A program made the translations under genes and the position numbers. Positions 52,469 to 63,287 of a DNA stretch of 64,000 nt are shown piece after piece. This DNA comes from Diphasiastrum complanatum (Eukaryota > Streptophyta > Lycopodiopsida > Lycopodiales > Lycopodiaceae). Position 1 is the stretch's first letter. Each line of letters starts with the position of its first letter. Location of the stretch: positions 27,193,540 through 27,257,539 of the forward strand of contig CM055111.1 of NCBI GenBank assembly GCA_029204225.1, written 5' to 3'. The notes beneath the pieces are model-generated. The model worked only from the letters and a program-made list of their open reading frames with translations. It was not told the DNA's origin and made no database searches.

Positions 52469-52820
52469 ATCTTGTGAATACCATTATGAGTAGTACATAT
52501 CATCATAAGACATGTGTGGATCCTCTTCCCACGTGTGAAATAAATGCATTTATCACTTAGATGAGTCATATAGGTTGTACATACCATTTCATTTGAGATC
52601 TAGTGGCTAAAATGGCCAAAATCTAGTTTTCTAGCTATATGCGTCTTGGCATCATTTTATTGGTAGGAAAAGCTATTTCACATGGATAGGAGTGATCTCA
52701 CACGTGCCAAGGACTGCTCATATGTGTTAAAACATCAGTAGTAGATGAGATCCAACTTGTAGTAGATATTTGTGCAAGTCCCTATAAATTAGGAAAATTG
52801 CCTAAAATCAAGGAAGGTGG
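52469..52820. other. Unassigned, no gene seen
   Basis: AT-rich sequence between copia M and the gypsy H fragment. Nothing recognised. Confidence 0.45.
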
Positions 52821-53640
52821 CTATAAGTTAGGAAACTTGGTCCATGTGCCATATTGATGATTATTGGTGGATTCCGCAAATGCAGATAAAAGCAAAATCC
52901 ATCGCGATATCATTCTCGATAAATTTGGTGTATTCACCAAATAATTGATATCATAATGATCAATACAAAACGTAAATGCATAACTAATGAGATAATGTCG
53001 ATTTTTTTTAACTGAATAAATCATGCCTAACGTTTTTCTTTTGGTTGCTGAATAATTGGCTAAAAGCATGGTTTGGTGGTACAACATGGACTGTCAAGGA
53101 CACTACCTTTCTTGGGTAGAAATACACTACCTTTTTATTGGAGGAGATAGAGTAGGCCCACCACTTGCCCCCTAATACTCCAAGAGGGTAGGCCCATCAT
53201 TACTAGGGACGCCGTCATTGCATTAACTCGTGGGTAGCATCTATCAAGCTCCCTCCCAAATCCCCCAAAAACTACCAAAAGGTACAATGAAAAATGGGTT
53301 CTTTTTTTGTACCACCAAATCTTTTAGCGAATTCTTCTCAAAAGCTGATAACTGTCTTCCCGCATAATAAATTGGGTAGTCTCTTTTCATGTCATCTTTC
53401 TGACTTAACACACTTCTGGTAGCAAAAGAAGATGTGTCTGCATACACATGGAATTTCCAATCCCAATCAGGTGGTCTTAAAATTGGAGCTGATTTCAATT
53501 TATCTTTTAAAAGCTCAAATGTCCTTTGGTAGCCTTCCTCCCAATTGTATTCAGTATCTAACACACACATATTTTCTCTGTTTTCTTTTTCGGTACAATG
53601 AAAATGGGTAAAACTCATTCACTGTTTAACACGGGATAAA
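52821..53640 (-). pseudogene. Gypsy element H (Tat-like): RNase H region
   Basis: Minus strand frames YQRTFELLKDKLKSAPILRP, then VYADTSSFATRSVLSQKD and YPIYYAGRQLSAFEKN. A second frame has NYSATKRKTLGMIYSVKKNR and HYLISYAFTFCIDHYDINYL. These match the RT-RNase H junction and RNase H of Tat-type gypsy elements. A piece between 53090 and 53300 is replaced or scrambled. Confidence 0.75.
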
Positions 53641-53699
53641 TAATCCCCACCTTGAGGTACTATATCGGTTTAATCGATACTGCCTTTGGCAAACTAAAA

Positions 53700-54740
53700 A
53701 AGCTTATGGTTTTAGATCAATTCAATGTTTGCCAATTTTTTTGGAATACTTTTTAAATCTGTTAGACTCCATGCAAAGACCTCTGCATGATATAGAATCA
53801 TTTTATATTTTGATAAATGTGAACATATATTTACTTGTTTGCCTAACCCAATGGAAATCTTGTGAATTTCATCAATATTGATCATTCTCATTGTTGAATT
53901 GACTTCACTCTTCTTATAAATTTTCTGAGCTTGGTTATCCTTATGCTCTGGTTCATCTTCCTCAATCTCGTAACACTCTAAATATTGAATATCGATATAA
54001 TTAGACGTGTTTATCAGACGAAGAAGAAAAAACTCTACATCAAAGGTATAACTTGTATCTGACTGAGCTTCTCCTTTGTACTTATCCTTCGACCATTTCA
54101 AATGGATTTCTTTATTGGATTCCTTGATTGAAAATTGAAATTTCTTCTTTTTGTTTTTGGTGAAACAAATTATTTTCAAGAAGCTGTTTGAAAGTTATAC
54201 TTGGTTGCAAATTTCTATTATCTTCCATAATGTCATAACTAGTTCGAGAAGTAAAAGGCTTGTCCACTTTATCTTTTGAAAGAATTTCACTAATTGTAGG
54301 TTCCTCAAATGAAACCTTTTTCTTTGGTTGATTCAATTCCTTTGAAAGGAGTGTTTCAACCTCCTTAGTTATATCGAGGCAAAGTATTTTTTATCCTTTC
54401 GATCATAAATATGATCGTCTTTTATATCATCTTGGGTAAGGGATTTATTAGCCCTTTCCTTTACAGGCAAGGCTGATTTATGTTGTTTATCTTTCCTTGT
54501 CTTCTTCTTTGACTTTGAAACATGTCAAGTCTGGCTTTGCCTATTTTTTTAAGCTTCACTTCTAGTAGATACTTTGCTAACTTGAAGATCAAGGTCACTT
54601 GGCCAGGTAAAATCTTCCATGCATATTTCGATTTTTTGTACCACTTCATCTTTAGTCTGACCTTCCTTGTTGGTATCAAGTTTGACATACTTAACCAACA
54701 CCTTTTTAATTGGTGGTTTAGAAAATTCTAATGTGATATG
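53700..54740 (-). pseudogene. Gypsy element H: protease-RT linker region
   Basis: Minus strand IGLGKQVNICSHLSKYKMIL, then AEVFAWSLTDLKSIPKKLAN is the typical start of Tat RT (DVFAW...D...IP). Upstream frames are Lys- and Glu-rich. No protease active site was recognised with confidence. Confidence 0.65.
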
Positions 54741-55080
54741 TCCTTCTCCTTGACAATTTCCACATAATGGTACATAACCAATTTGTCATTTTGGTTAAGG
54801 ACATTCTGTTGAATAATGCCTTGGTGCCTCGCAATCAAAACAAGTAGCATTATTTCTACCCCTCAGATTAGTAGATTTCTGTTGAGTCGGTACGTACTTT
54901 TGTACTGGAACAAATTTTCTTGGTTGAGCTTTAGAATTAAAATTGCTCCTTACTGATTATTGTTCTTTACATTCTGAACTTGGACTTCATACACAGGTTC
55001 ATTTGTTTTGAGCTCCATCAGATGTACCAATTCATCATCTGAAATTTCTTCTTCAACTTTGTTATGTCCATGTCCTATAT
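54741..55080 (-). pseudogene. Gypsy element H: gag end with two zinc knuckles
   Basis: Minus strand reads CFDCEAPRHYSTEC, then two stops, then CGNCQGEGH. These are two CCHC-type knuckles about 30 residues apart, which suits a gag nucleocapsid. More gag-like acidic sequence lies at about 54960-55080. Confidence 0.65.
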
Positions 55081-55440
55081 AAGGGAATCAGAATAATTCA
55101 TGATGTGGATAGCCGGTCACTCCAGTTGTATGTGGTTATTAGTTATGTTACATCATTCCAGACTTGGTCGTATCAAGTAATTAATAATCATATGAGGGCC
55201 CAGACTTATAATTGGACATAGGAGTACTTGCATGGTGAATGAATGCTTTAATGCAAGAATAATCAATACCTTAATATAGGTTGCATGGGGATCCTAAGGA
55301 GAATATTCTCTCTTGGAGAGAATACATATCATGGAAACTCGCCCATCTCCCTATTGGAATTTCAGATTCTTGAGCCAGGTTTCCTCTCCTGTCTTGTATT
55401 CATTCACTGTGGCTTGGGGGTGAAGGGTTAGGGTATTGAC
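55081..55440. other. Unassigned, no gene seen
   Basis: No recognisable coding or repeat signal between gypsy H and the LTR of copia G. Confidence 0.45.
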
Positions 55441-55532
55441 TGTTAGAAAGCAATGATAAACTTACGGTTTATTGTTTACGTTATTGTTGCCAGCTGTAAT
55501 TAGTTGTAGACTAGTTTAGTAGTCACCTCCTA

Positions 55533-55624
<92 letters not shown>

Positions 55625-55743
55625 GGTTACTTTTGTACACATGATTCTCAGTTAGTGTAATACAGTGTGATGGTGTGTTCTTCCTCTTTCTCTTGGTGAT
55701 TGCTTATGGTGATTTATTGATAGTGCTCATCAGATTATTGACA
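55441..55743 (+). repeat. 5' LTR of copia element G with CT tract
   Basis: TGTTAGAAAGC ... GATTATTGACA, about 303 bases, followed immediately by TGGTATCAGAGC, the Met-tRNA primer site. The (TC)n run 55535-55622 makes up nearly a third of it. Confidence 0.72.
55535..55622 (+). repeat. (TC)n microsatellite, 88 bases
   Basis: Uninterrupted TC run inside the LTR of copia G. Confidence 0.97.
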
Positions 55744-57224
55744 TGGTATCAGAGCTTGATAGTCCTACCTGCCTGATCAGTGGATACCGCTTGTCACAGG
55801 CTCCACAATGAAGTGAGAAAGTCCTTCACAGGAGGTGAAAGCTTGGAGAGGCAAAAGTTGGAAGAAATCCTTCCTTGGTGCATTTTGCAGGTTTTGGAGC
55901 TTAGAATCATCAGTGGGGAACGAAGACACAGTCTTGGAGGCATCAAAAAGGCCAAGGTAGTATCAGACAGATTGAAAATCTGTTGAATGGGGAGATTTTT
56001 ATAATACTTCCCAGTTTTTTGTTGAACAGTGCAAGATTTCAAGAAGTTTCAATCAAAAACTTGTTCAATCAACTTGTGGGGAATTGCAAATCACACTAGA
56101 CTGTATCTAGTACTGCCATTCATAGTTATGAGGCATTTAGGAACTGAAAAACTGTGATTTCATTGAGTTTTAGCCTACTTTTGTGATTTTGTGTGAAACT
56201 TGTGCAAGCAAGTAGAATAGGCTGAAAAACTCAGTATTTTACATCATTTGCAGTGAGAGTAGTGTTGGGAGGTAGCCAACTGCAAAAAGAGTTGGATTCA
56301 TAGCTCATTACATAAAAAATCGTTGATTTTGGTGGAGATTTGAGTGAAAAACAGAATTTTTTGGCAAGAAAACAATATTCTGTAGGTTTGTTGGTTGTAT
56401 TCTGTTGTAAAAAAAGTGTTGGACAACCCTGAAATGTCGTACACAGCTCGAAATGCCAGTTCAAGGGCATGAAACGCCATCCAGGAGGCCTTAAACGTCC
56501 TGCAGGTGCCCAAAACGTCAACCAAACTATCCGAAACGCTGCTTTTCTGACCCGAAACGCCAGATTTAAGGGCGAAATGCCAGTCATGCAGCCTGAAACG
56601 CGCGAGGGGAGAGTCCACTGGTCACGCGCCGAACTGCTTTAAAACACCTAGCGTCTCCAGGGGTGGGTCCCCTTGCAAACGCAGATGAGTAAGAGCTCAT
56701 GATCAAATGAATGCCACGTGTCAAAGAAGAAGGGAAAGTTGACCTGAATTACAGACCTTTCACAAATCCGACAGCTAGAAATTTTCTGAAGTTTTTTCTC
56801 ACTTTTTTTCAACTTCAAATGAAATCCTGAAAGGGCCCTTAACTTTGGTATTGGGCCACTTTTGTTTAAGGCCTATCCATTGGTGGTTTTTTGAAGATAA
56901 GTAGAAAACAGAGTGATAATTTGACCTAGCTGGAGAGACTATTTTTGGGATCTGATTAGACATGAGCTATGCTGGTACAAAGGGCTACGTGCTGATATAA
57001 AAATCTATGAAATCGGAGATCTGTGCACGATGGAAAATTTTTTCAAAAGTGGCAATTTGGCAATAATTCACATTTTTTAGGCTTAAGGGCAGTTGTGAGC
57101 CATTTTAAGGCCAAAATCTTCAATTTGGCATAACTTTCAATCCATAGCTCGGATTGGAAAGTGGTTAGAGATGTCATTTGTCAATTTTGTAGCAAATTTT
57201 CCAATTTTTACGATCCGGATAAGT
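55744..57224 (+). other. Copia G leader, unusually long, with a 21-base periodic array
   Basis: About 1.5 kb separates the primer site from gag. 56430-56600 holds nine AAACG or AAATG words spaced 19 to 21 bases apart. Open frames on the minus strand across this stretch reflect the repeat and are not assigned. Confidence 0.65.
56430..56602 (+). repeat. 21-base periodic GAAACGCC array
   Basis: Words at about 56432, 56451, 56472, 56493, 56513, 56534, 56555, 56575 and 56596. The commonest form is GAAACGCC; variants are GAAATGCC and AAAACGTC. The intervening bases are poorly conserved. Confidence 0.8.
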
Positions 57225-57965
57225 GCAGTTATGGAAACTCTAAGCGAGAGTGTCCTCAATGAGTCAAGCAAATTGGAAAGAGCCGGCAACTATGTAGTTT
57301 GGAAATTCAAACTGAAGAACATTCTAATGGAAAAGGGGTTATGGGAGATCGTGACAGATGAGGAGACAAGGCCAATGATTGAAGAAGATCAGCGTGCATT
57401 TGACAGGAGGAAGCACAGAATGTCATCAACTTGTCAGTCAGAGATGCTATCATTCCATACATTTCAGATTCGGAAGGACCGAAGAAAGCATGAGATACAT
57501 TGAAGGCATTGTTTGAAATGACAAACACATCTCGAATACTATTTCTGAAGACGAAGATGCACACATTACGAATGGATGATGGTGCGATCACCTATTGATA
57601 AAGGAGATCTATGATCAACTAGCTGTCGTTGGAGTACAAGATTGTCAGATAGTTCAATTGACATTAGCTTGAGTGAGTCACATCAGATGTTTGTGACAAG
57701 CATTGCCACACGGGAGAATCTTCCAACCTATGAAGAGCTAGGTGGATTGCTTTTCAGAAGAGCAACGTCAAGAGAACTTGAATCATCGTAAAAGGGCCTA
57801 TGATCAAGCTCTTGCAGTTAGAGGACGCGGGGGAAGATTTGGCCATGGAAGGTATCAATCGAGAGGAGGAAACTCAAGCCGGGGATCATTTTTTACTCAG
57901 TCGAATGGTCTTGCATACCTCCAAAACTAGCCAATATGCCATTTTTGTCAAAAGCTAGAGGATGT
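57225..57965 (+). pseudogene. Copia element G: gag
   Basis: METLSESVLNESSKLERAGN, then YVVWKFKLKNILMEKGLWEI, is the copia gag N-terminus. Frames shift near 57420 and 57600. A later frame has EELGGLLFRRA and an Arg/Gly-rich stretch RGRGGRFGHGRYQSRGGNSS before a truncated knuckle PICHFCQK. Confidence 0.82.
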
Positions 57966-58268
57966 ATTTTTCAAATTTTCTAGCCTCCAAGGTCTCTTTG
58001 TATTTTTTTGTCCAAAGTTGGGTGAAGCCATTGTCAACCCCTATTTCTTTGTAGGTTTCCTTCATTTTCCTTGGCCCTCCATTTGATTTCTCCTTAATTT
58101 TGCTTGATAGCGTGTACGGCCCGGTTTTTGACTCTATAGGGTTACTAACTTGGTTCGCGTATTTTGCCCATTTCCCATAACTTGCCCAATTTTTTCCATC
58201 AGGGTTTCTGCAATTTTTCAACATTGCCCACAGTTCACAGCCTTGCTTTTGTCCGATAAATTTTTTCT
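57966..58268. other. Unassigned segment inside copia G
   Basis: Replaces the rest of the zinc knuckle and the protease. A minus-strand frame of 89 codons crosses it but shows no known motif. Possibly a small insertion or a recombined piece. Confidence 0.45.
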
Positions 58269-58800
58269 TTGACGATTCTTTCTCTAAAGTTGCTTTTGTC
58301 GGATGAGATCCTAGCTGATGGATCTATATGTGGTGGAATTTTCAAGTTGAATTCTTATGAGAATGCAAACCTTTGTGAAGTTGCTTTGTTATCTAAGGAG
58401 GAGTTGTGGCATAGAAGGTTGGGGCATCCTAACTTTAAATTTATGTCTTCTATGGTCAAGAAAGTGAAGGCTATTGGTCTTCCAAAATCTCTTTCCAAAG
58501 ATTTCAAGCCTTGTGAGGCTTGTGCTACTGCAAAATCACATAGAAAGCCATGTCAGAAGTCTTTTATCAAGACTACTCATCCTTTGGAACTTATACACTC
58601 GGATGTTCATTTTTCCTCTTCTAAAAGTATTGGTGGTGCAACATGTTTTGTCACCTTTATTGATGACTTTACTAGATATACTTGGTTGTATCTACTTTCT
58701 TCAAAAGCTATGGTATTTGATCACTTCCTAATCTTCAAAGCTTATGTTGAGAAATAGTTTTCTTTCAAAGTTAAAGTTTTTTTTCACTAAGGAGATCTCA
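58269..58800 (+). pseudogene. Copia element G: GAG-pre-integrase and start of integrase
   Basis: KEELWHRRLGHPNFKFMSSM ... CEACATAKSHRKPC is the HHCC zinc domain. HPLELIHSDVH gives the first catalytic Asp. [20 protein letters not shown] follows, then the core is cut at YVEK. The second and third catalytic residues are deleted. Confidence 0.87.
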
Positions 58801-60058
58801 AAGAGAAAGATCCGAGCCTAGGAGGCTTACTTATGAAGATAGAGGCAAGCAAGAGGAAATCAACTCCACTAATTGTGCTTATTTTATTTCACATGAGGAG
58901 CCAAAGGATGTATATGATGCACTCAATTCGAAGGAATGGTATCTTGCCATGAAGGAGGAATATGATGCTTTGATGGCCAACAAGACATGGGAGCTTGTGG
59001 ATCTTCCATCCAACAAGCACACCATTGGTTGCAAGTGGGTTTTTCGAGTCAAGTATAATCAAGATGGCACAATCAACAAGTACAAGGCTAGACTTTGTGC
59101 TAAGGCTTTTGCTCAAGTTTATGGACTTAATTATGAGGAGACTTTTGCTCCAGTTGCAAAGATGGTATCAATTAGAATCATAACTTCTATTGCTTGTTTT
59201 TTCAATTGGAAAGTTCCTCAACTAGATGTCTCTAATGCATTTTTAAATGGATAATCTAGAAGAAGAGATTTATATGGATCAGCCTATTGGGTTCATCCAT
59301 GACAAAGACAAAGTTTGCTTGCTCTTCAAAAGTCTATATGGACTAAAGCAAGCTCCAAGGTCATGGTATTCTCGACATAACACCTTTCTTAAGTCACTAG
59401 GATTTTATTAGTTTCGATAAGGACTTTAAATCCTCTAATCTTAGTAACTATTTTCCTTTCTTGTATGTCAAGTTTTTTGATAAAGATATTGTCATCCTTC
59501 TTATTTATGTTGATGATATCATTCTAACAGGAAGTTGTATCAAGTTAGTTGAGGAAACCAAGATTGCACTTGGAAAAGAGTCCAAGATGCAAGATCTTGG
59601 AAAAATTCACTACATACTAGGATTAGAGATTGACTTTCTTAAAGATAAAGCTTTTGTATGCCCCAAGTATGCTCTTTCAATGTTAAAAAAAATTCAATAT
59701 GTTAGATTGTAAGAGTATAGAAACTCCTATGGAGCAAAATGTAAAAGACCCTAACAAAGGTGATGAAAGATCCTTTGTGGACATCACACTTTTTAGGAGT
59801 CTTATAGGCTCCTTAATTTGGCTCACAATAACTAGACCTGACATAATTTGTCATAAGTTGAGCTAGGCTATGCAAAATCCTACTATTTATCATTGGAAAA
59901 TGGCCAAGAGAGTGCTTAGATATATATCTTCAACTTTTGATTATGGTTTATTGTATAAAAGTGAAGATCTTTCTATTGTTGGTTATTCTGACTCGAATTT
60001 TGCAAGTGATAGAGCAGATCAAAAATATACAAGTGCTTATGTCATATATCTTGGAGGG
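58801..60058 (+). pseudogene. Copia element G: RT and RNase H start
   Basis: [53 protein letters not shown] (frameshift), [20 protein letters not shown], and the active site LLIYVDDIILTG. Then KIHYILGLEI, a frameshift, and SLIGSLIWLTITRPDII. RNase H begins YSDSNFASDRADQKYTSAYV and stops at YLGGC where an LTR is inserted. YVDD is intact. Confidence 0.88.
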
Positions 60059-60480
60059 TGTGAAAGTACAGAACAAAGGACCAAAAATGGATCCAAATCA
60101 GATCCACAAGTGTGATTGGGTGTTAGATTAGATTGATCTACCAATCTACACAAGATTAGATAGCACTAGATCAAATCTACATCAACAAATCTAACAAGAA
60201 CAATCAAATATGATCAAAACTTGTACTTGCTGGTTTCACACGTGTGAAGACCTGTCAGAGTACGGACTACCAGCAAATTAGAAACCATTAGAAGCATAAA
60301 ATCACAAGACAAATGGAGAGATTACTCAAGAAATGCACCAAAACCAAGATTTAGCTTTCTTGTCAATTATGGCCAAATGAGCCACCATATATACACCAGA
60401 GTTGATGCTTACTCAGCTTATTTGGCACGTGTGAGAGTGCCTACTCATCAAGTTAAACTTCAACAATATAATAGAATTCT
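60059..60480 (-). repeat. LTR-F-like fragment inserted into copia G
   Basis: Starts TGTGAAAGTACAG, the same terminal bases as LTR F. On the minus strand it shares TTCACACGTGTGAA and TTTTGATCA-type words with 61770-61850. It interrupts RNase H right after the GGC codons. The right border is unclear. Confidence 0.6.
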
Positions 60481-60990
60481 GATAAACCTTAGGACAAAAA
60501 AAATCGGTTTATGATAAACTTCCGGATGAGGAGGTGAAGAATTCATGGTTTGCGGATGTCATTGAATACTTACAGACACTATAGTAGCCAGTAAGAATGA
60601 CAAGAGAGGAGAAAAATGTTTTTAATATCGAGTTGCTCCTTATACCATAATCTCAGGAATATTATATAAAATGGACAATGATGAAGAACCCAGGAGATGT
60701 TTGGAAAAACACCAAATATAGCAAGTTATTTAATCTTTTTATGTAGGAGATGTCGGAGGCCATTTTGCAATGAAGAATATGGTCAAGAAAATTCTGAATG
60801 GAAAATGTCAGTGGCCAACAATGTGTAAAGATGTTCGTAAGTTCATTTTGAATTGTGATCCATGCCAAAGAGTTGGTAAACCAACAACTTTCAGTAATTG
60901 GCCTTTAGTTCCGATTTTACATTTAGCACCATTTGAAAAATGGGTATCGATTTTGTGGAGACAATTAAACTAGCTACAAGACATTAAAAA
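60481..60990 (+). pseudogene. Tat-like gypsy integrase zinc domain
   Basis: GGHFAMKNMVKKILNGKCQW, then CKDVRKFILNCDPCQRVGKP is the H2C2 zinc domain with the first His lost. APFEKWVSILW follows, where the core should begin. Similar to the Tat fragment at 7200-7320. Stops on both sides. Confidence 0.78.
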
Positions 60991-61338
60991 GATCGATATA
61001 TATTGATAGCCACGCATTACTGTACAAAAATGGTGGAAGCTGAAGTGACAAAATGAAATGATACTTTTCACAATATATGACCTTTACTCTTCATTTGAAA
61101 TTCGAAATAGGTTGATTCGTGTTGTGTTTTAACAAACATAAAACGTTGAATTGCCTTCAAACATCTTTAAATTTAGAACTCAACATCACATATTCACCAT
61201 CACATGTCCAACATCACATGCAAGAGTTTGGAATAAATATTTACAATATTTTTAAGTCATTGTGTAATGCTTGTGCCATTTGCAAATCTTTTTGGCATTT
61301 GAGTAATAAAATTTCTTCTTTTGCTCGTGTGTATTTGC
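60991..61338. other. Unassigned, no gene seen
   Basis: AT-rich sequence between the Tat fragment and LTR F. Some AACATCACAT words repeat near 61180-61220. Confidence 0.45.
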
Positions 61339-61988
61339 TGTGAAAGATTCAACTAGTTTCATCACATTTTGCAATATCTCCATATTTGGCATATTGAGGC
61401 CAAAACTTGTTTTAGACTTAGAGGTTGACTTTTCAAAGTTCATTAGTCTAAATTTCATTTAAATAAACACTTTTTGAAATTGTGGGAAAGATAGAATGCG
61501 AGTTTGTGTAGATTCAATTTGAATAAGTTGGGTACATTGAATCTAGACCCAAAATTGGTAGGGTTAGCATTTTGGTGGGAAAGCCAAGTGGCCAAATAGG
61601 GTTTGGACCTGCTATAAAAGGATGTAACTCGTGAAGAGAGTCATCTTCTCTCTTCTCTATCTCATTTCATCCTTATACATGGTTCTCTTGGGTTCTACTA
61701 TCCATTGGTGCACTATCTTGGTGATTGCTTGCAATTCTATGTGTAGAATGATCTATATTTGCTATTTTTGGATCCACACGTGTGAAATACAGTAGCTTGC
61801 TGGTTTTGTACGGACAGCAACAGTACATAATCATTTCATTCAAGTTTGATCAAGTTCTATTAGTGTTTGCATCTCAAATTGTGTGTAGATGCTGATTTTT
61901 CTACATTGGTGAAATTGGTAGTGTATTTCTCTTTCTAACCAAAGAACATTCAAGTAGATTGGATCTTAAGGATCTGAAATCTTTCACA
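61339..61988 (+). repeat. 5' LTR of copia element F
   Basis: 650 bases from TGTGAAAGATT to AATCTTTCACA, a perfect 11-base terminal inverted repeat. TGGTATCAGAGC follows at 61989 as the Met-tRNA primer site. No long CT tract, unlike its relative at 51190. Confidence 0.92.
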
Positions 61989-62588
61989 TGGTATCAGAGC
62001 TTGTGTTTCAGGTTATGAAGGAGAAAATCAGATCTATCAATGATTTGGTGAAGATATCAAGTCTAGAGCATGCTAGAGAGGATTCTACACCAAAATCGGA
62101 TTTCTTGCTTTTGTAGATTGGATCTTTTGTAGATCAAAACACTAAATAGGTCAATATACTTGTTCAATTCCGATTTTTGAATTCACATGCTGGATTTGGC
62201 CATTTTTTGGATCATTGGTTCAGCCTAAGTGGTGGCTTATAGATTGTATATCAAATTTTCAGCATTTGCATGTAGATTTGGAATAGTCAATTTTTTGTGA
62301 TTTTGTCAAAACCCTAATTTTGATTGGATCTCTAGATAGTGAGGTTGCTGGACCTCATTTGAGTGTGTTTCAATCTTAGGAAGTGGCAAAAGTCATTAGA
62401 TTGAGGATAGATCATAGGTTGATCAAGATTCCATGATTCTATGTGTTGATATACTTGGATAAGTGCTAGAAGAGAATTTGTGAGATAGTTTCAAATCTTG
62501 GTGATTTTTTTTGAAAGCATTTCTTGTTGTTCAAAGGAGTGCTTTGTGCATTGAAGCAGGTTGAAAGAGAAAATCAGGTCATTGCTAC
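61989..62588 (+). other. Copia F leader
   Basis: 600-base untranslated leader from the primer site to the gag ATG at 62589. No ORF with similarity. Confidence 0.75.
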
Positions 62589-63287
62589 ATGGCAACCTCA
62601 ATTGGAGTCATGTTGGAAGCCAATGATAGGCTTACCTCAAGTAACTATTCATTATGGAAAGTGAGGATGGAGTCACTTCTTGAGATGAATGATGTTTTGG
62701 ATATTGTTGTAGGTTTGGAGGAGAGACCAGCAACACAACAAGATCAATTGAGGTATGACAAGAGGGCCAAGAAGGCTCTACACATGATAAAGATGAATGC
62801 TACCAATGAACTTCTCAAGGAAGTTGGTAAGTGCACATCATCTTTGGAAGCTTGGAATTCATTGAAGAAGCTTTATGAATCCAAGTCTACTTCTAGAGTG
62901 TTGACTCTAAGAAGGCAAATCTTTTCTTGTTTGCAAAAGGATAAATAAAGTCCAAGTACTTTTGTTTTGAGAATGAAAGCATTGAATGATGAGTTAGCTT
63001 GCAAAGATGAAAGTATTAAGGAAGGAGAGCTTATTCAAGTGATTCTTAATGGCTTGTTGGATGCTCATGCTAGCATTGTTCAAAGTATTGCTATTCAAAA
63101 GACTTTGCCAAGTTTGATGGATCTTCAAGAGATCTTGATCAATGAGGAATATAGGCTTCAAGCAAGAGGTGGATCTACATCGACACTTCAAGAAGATGCT
63201 ATGTTCACAAAGGGCAAATTCAAGGACAAAACCAAAAGCAAGTGGTCTAAAGGGCAAGATCAAGTGGATGCTTCTTCAAGTGGCTAA
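62589..63287 (+). pseudogene. Copia element F: gag
   Basis: MATSIGVMLEANDRLTSSNY, then SLWKVRMESLLEMNDVLDIV and LEAWNSLKKLYESKSTSRVL. Two TAA codons (62946-62948 and 63285-63287) interrupt a frame that is otherwise continuous into the zinc knuckle and protease. The second half (ALNDELACKDESIKEGELIQ) stays in frame, so decay is limited to point changes. Confidence 0.9.

Noticed and set aside
52821-55080. An endogenous caulimovirus-like pararetrovirus
   Set aside because: RT/RNase H-like blocks and zinc knuckles are present, but no movement or coat protein region is seen. The DVFAW-type linker fits Tat-type gypsy elements.
57955-58224. 89-codon minus-strand gene
   Set aside because: Lies inside a disrupted copia gag/protease region, with no motif or start context and no support.
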